Positions 6,198 to 7,921 of a stretch of 7,921 bases of DNA are shown here, piece after piece (position 1 is the first letter of the stretch; each line of letters begins with the position of its first letter). The DNA lies in contig JBEEPJ010000088.1 in the NCBI GenBank assembly GCA_041191165.1, forward strand, positions 1 through 7,921, read 5' to 3'. The DNA comes from CAMCYM01 sp041191165. Lineage in GTDB: Bacteria > Bacteroidota > Bacteroidia > Flavobacteriales_D > Sanyastnellaceae. A program made the translations under genes and the position numbers. Below the pieces are notes generated by a model. The model saw nothing but the letters and a program-made list of their open reading frames with translations, was not told the origin of the DNA and made no database searches.

Positions 6198-7073
6198 TTA
6201 GATGGCCATGGGAACGTCCATGAGCAGGATTTCGCTGTCGGCGTCGACCGCGGTGAAGTTGAAGGCGTCGAGGTCCCAGAGGCCCATGCCGTCCCGGGGG
6301 CCGAGCTCCGTGCCTGCGACCTCGAACCGGCCGGACACGACGAAGCAGTAAACCCCGTTGCCGGGCTTGCGCACCGCGTATTCGGCGGAGGCGCCGGCGT
6401 CGAAGCGGCCCAGGTGGAACCAGGCGTCCTGGTGGACCCAGACCCCGGCGTCGTCAGGCGAGGGAGAGAGAATTTGCGCCAGCCGGTTGTGCCGGTCGGC
6501 GGGGTTGAGCGCGATTTGGCCATAGCGCGGCTCCACCTGCTTCCGGTTGGGGAAAAGCCAAATCTGCAAAAACTTCACCGGGGCGTCCTGGCGCCGGTTC
6601 ATCTCGCTGTGCGTGATGCCCGTGCCCGCGCTCATGACCTGGATGTCGCCGGCGCGGATCACCGCCACGTTCCCCATGCTGTCCCGGTGCTCCAGGTCCC
6701 CCTCGAGCGGGATGGAGACGATTTCCATGTTGTCGTGCGGATGCGTCCCGAAGCCCCGGCCCGCCTGCACCCAGTCGTCATTGAGCACCCGCAGCACCCC
6801 GAAGTGCATGCGCTCGGGATGGTAGTAATTCGCGAAGCTGAACGTGTGGCGGGAGTCCAGCCAACCGTGTTGCGCGCGGCCCCGGGTGTCCGCCCGGTGG
6901 ATGACCGACTGGTGGGTCCGCGGCGTTTCAGCGAGCGGCAAGTGATTGAATCCCATGGGTTCCAGTGGCTTGAGCTCGTCGATTTCGTTCGATAACGCCG
7001 CCCGGCCTGCTGCCCCCGTCACGAAGACCCCTGTGCCGAGGATGCCCAAGCGGAGAAAGTCTTTCCTGTCCAT
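6198..7073 (-). CDS. Pirin family protein with an N-terminal export signal
   Basis: The 291-residue product carries the two-cupin pirin fold. The metal-binding set is intact in the first cupin: H111 and H113 in GTHPHDNME, and H155 and E157 in GITHSEMN, matching the three-His, one-Glu site of known pirins. The C-terminal cupin runs from about 195 to 290. Pirins bind iron; some act as quercetin dioxygenases or as redox-sensitive regulators, and the substrate here is unknown. Unusually for a family often regarded as cytoplasmic, residues 1 to about 28 look like an export signal. RKDFLRLG at 3-10 is followed by a hydrophobic stretch and AAGRAA, resembling a Tat signal with RK in place of RR. The mature part begins near residue 50. 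The ATG is 9 bases after the YdeI-like stop, and TerC follows by 12 bases. Confidence 0.92.
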   Translation of the reverse strand: MDRKDFLRLGILGTGVFVTGAAGRAALSNEIDELKPLEPMGFNHLPLAETPRTHQSVIHRADTRGRAQHGWLDSRHTFSFANYYHPERMHFGVLRVLNDDWVQAGRGFGTHPHDNMEIVSIPLEGDLEHRDSMGNVAVIRAGDIQVMSAGTGITHSEMNRRQDAPVKFLQIWLFPNRKQVEPRYGQIALNPADRHNRLAQILSPSPDDAGVWVHQDAWFHLGRFDAGASAEYAVRKPGNGVYCFVVSGRFEVAGTELGPRDGMGLWDLDAFNFTAVDADSEILLMDVPMAI

Positions 7074-7077
7074 AGGC

Positions 7078-7085
7078 CAAATTTA
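7078..7085 (-). promoter_or_regulatory. Exact TAnnTTTG match before the pirin gene
   Basis: TAAATTTG on the minus strand matches the Bacteroidetes -7 consensus fully and lies four bases before the ATG. Its TAA is also the stop codon of the preceding gene. There is no TTG element at -33 spacing, so chance or an internal weak promoter are both possible. Confidence 0.28.
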
Positions 7086-7640
7086 GCACGCATAATCGTC
7101 ATGTGGCCCCTTCCCGGCCATCACATGCGCAGCATATTTTTCGATGCGGGCCGCCCGGGTGGCGGACTGCTTCGCCTGCCCGAAGAGCAGGAGGTAGGCC
7201 TTGCGGCGCCCCGGGGTCAACGCCTGGAACGCCCGCTCGTAGTCCGGGTCATCCGCAAACTTCTGCGTCAACTCCTCCGGCACGGCGAACGTCTCCACCG
7301 GCCGCACCGGGGCCTTCGCGCCGGCGGCTTCGAGGAGGATGGCCTCCTGCAAGTAGGCGGCCAGGGCGGGGGCTGCGGCGTGGATTTGGGCTACATCGGT
7401 GACCTTCATCGTCTTGGAACCGCCGCCATTTTCCCCCTGAAACTCCAGCAACCCCGCGGGATCCTGCAACAACGCCCCCTTGAAAAAGGCCAGCGTGCAG
7501 AAGTCGTTGAACGCCCCGATCATGGCCACGTTCTTCCCCCCGAGGGTGTAGCACGGGTGCGACCACTTGATCTCCTCGGTCAGCCCGCTGGCCAGGCAGA
7601 TGGCCCGCAGCGCGTCGATCTCCGCCCGCCAGCGGTGCAC
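7083..7640 (-). CDS. YdeI/OmpD-associated (DUF1801-type) protein, 5'-truncated
   Basis: The readable product has 185 residues from a GTG at 7638-7640. It matches the YdeI family: EIDALRAICLASGLTEEIKW then PCYT at 7-32, FFKGALLQD at 52-60, VPEELTQKFADDP near 120-132, the C-terminal LTPGRRKAYLLLFGQAKQSATR at 141-162, and GKG-DD at 176-182. The biochemical role is not established; these are small soluble proteins. Family members usually begin about 15 residues earlier, with a helix ahead of the KW-x-EI segment. Here the frame is closed by TAG at 7656-7658, and the DNA upstream is an anmK gene in another frame. The authentic start has therefore been lost, or replaced by a GTG or other non-ATG start. 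Whether the remnant is translated is unclear. Confidence 0.8.
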   Translation of the reverse strand: MHRWRAEIDALRAICLASGLTEEIKWSHPCYTLGGKNVAMIGAFNDFCTLAFFKGALLQDPAGLLEFQGENGGGSKTMKVTDVAQIHAAAPALAAYLQEAILLEAAGAKAPVRPVETFAVPEELTQKFADDPDYERAFQALTPGRRKAYLLLFGQAKQSATRAARIEKYAAHVMAGKGPHDDYAC

Positions 7641-7921
7641 CTTGTCCGCCGGAAGCTACGTCCATGCGCCGGAAATCATTCACCACCGGAAGTCCGCAAA
7701 ACGCCGACAGTGTCTGACCGCAACCGACCTGCGCGGTGAGCCAGCCATCGGGATCGTGAAACAGCGTATGGCCATGGCTGGCCACCAAATCGGCCTGGGC
7801 GCCGTGCTTCAGCAGAAACGCCTTCACCAGCTCGCCCAGGTAACGTCCGTAAAAAATGTCGGTTTTGGCATAAAGCAGCGAACTTTGGTATTGCAGCTGC
7901 GACAGGCGCACGCGCCACTTT
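7629..7921 (-). pseudogene. anmK: anmK fragment (anhydro-N-acetylmuramic acid kinase), cut off at the 3' side
   Basis: Intact AnmK, about 350-370 residues, phosphorylates 1,6-anhydro-MurNAc from peptidoglycan turnover and opens the anhydro ring to give MurNAc-6-phosphate. Only about 97 codons are visible, entering from beyond the right edge. The frame shows YGRYLGELVKAF, LVASHGHTLFHDP, GLPVVNDFRRMDVA and GGQGAPLA. The Asp in RRMDVA (7660-7662) corresponds to the family's catalytic aspartate. Directly after GGQGAPLA the similarity stops: the frame runs through the YdeI-like gene out of frame to a TGA at 7249-7251. The C-terminal half is missing, so a working kinase is not expected from this allele. 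The segment QVGCG has Cys where the family normally has Asp (QIGDG-like). The break may be a real deletion or an assembly join. Confidence 0.78.

Noticed and set aside
5340..6995. A 551-codon plus-strand open frame across the TerC and pirin genes
   Set aside because: It is antisense to two well-recognised genes. Its product is rich in Arg, His, Asp and Pro with no recognisable motif, as expected from the shadow of GC-rich coding DNA.
7249..7911. A single 220-residue protein starting with the anmK fragment
   Set aside because: Only its first part resembles AnmK. From about residue 94 it is the out-of-frame reading of the YdeI-like gene, so it is a fusion artefact of the junction.
1..7921. tRNA, rRNA, insertion sequence or phage attachment site
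   Set aside because: No cloverleaf, rRNA-like stretch, transposase frame or terminal inverted repeat pair was seen on either strand.

Overview
The window is about 7.9 kb of fairly GC-rich DNA. Every convincing gene lies on the minus strand, so transcription runs from high to low coordinates. Several features suggest a member of the Bacteroidota, possibly a GC-rich Flavobacteriales-type lineage. These are a secreted protein with paired FISUMP (Fib_succ_major) modules and Ig/Fn3-like repeats, a lipoprotein-like GH13 glycosidase, a pirin with an export signal, an AnmK fragment of the Bacteroidetes type, and the lack of Shine-Dalgarno sequences. This placement rests on gene content only, and the genus cannot be named.

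The layout in transcription order is as follows. At 7921-7629 is the middle part of an anhydro-N-acetylmuramic acid kinase gene (anmK). It runs in from outside the window and breaks off right after its conserved GGQGAPL motif. At 7640-7083 is a YdeI/DUF1801-type gene that has lost its first codons at the same point, so the two remnants are joined in different frames. A tightly packed row follows: a pirin (7073-6198), a TerC-family membrane protein (6185-5439, TTG start), a DUF805 membrane protein (5432-5064) and a TSUP/TauE-SafE-type permease (5012-4245). The gaps are 9, 12, 6 and 51 bases, consistent with one operon. A hairpin sits just after the TSUP stop.

A 160-base gap then leads to the large modular FISUMP protein (4084-1634). 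A 55-base gap holding a nested inverted repeat leads to the GH13 amylase-family lipoprotein (1578-232). That gene ends in a good intrinsic terminator at 174-200. Bases 1-173 hold no gene that I can support, only a strong stem-loop.

I do not see an obvious new multi-gene system. The row 7073-4245 mixes one exported cupin with three membrane proteins, two of them from transporter families, and is most likely an ordinary housekeeping operon. The points most worth checking are the anmK/ydeI junction, the TAnnTTTG-like boxes placed 3-4 bases before four ATG codons (possible leaderless promoters), the duplicated and compositionally mosaic FISUMP protein, and the nested dyad before the GH13 gene.
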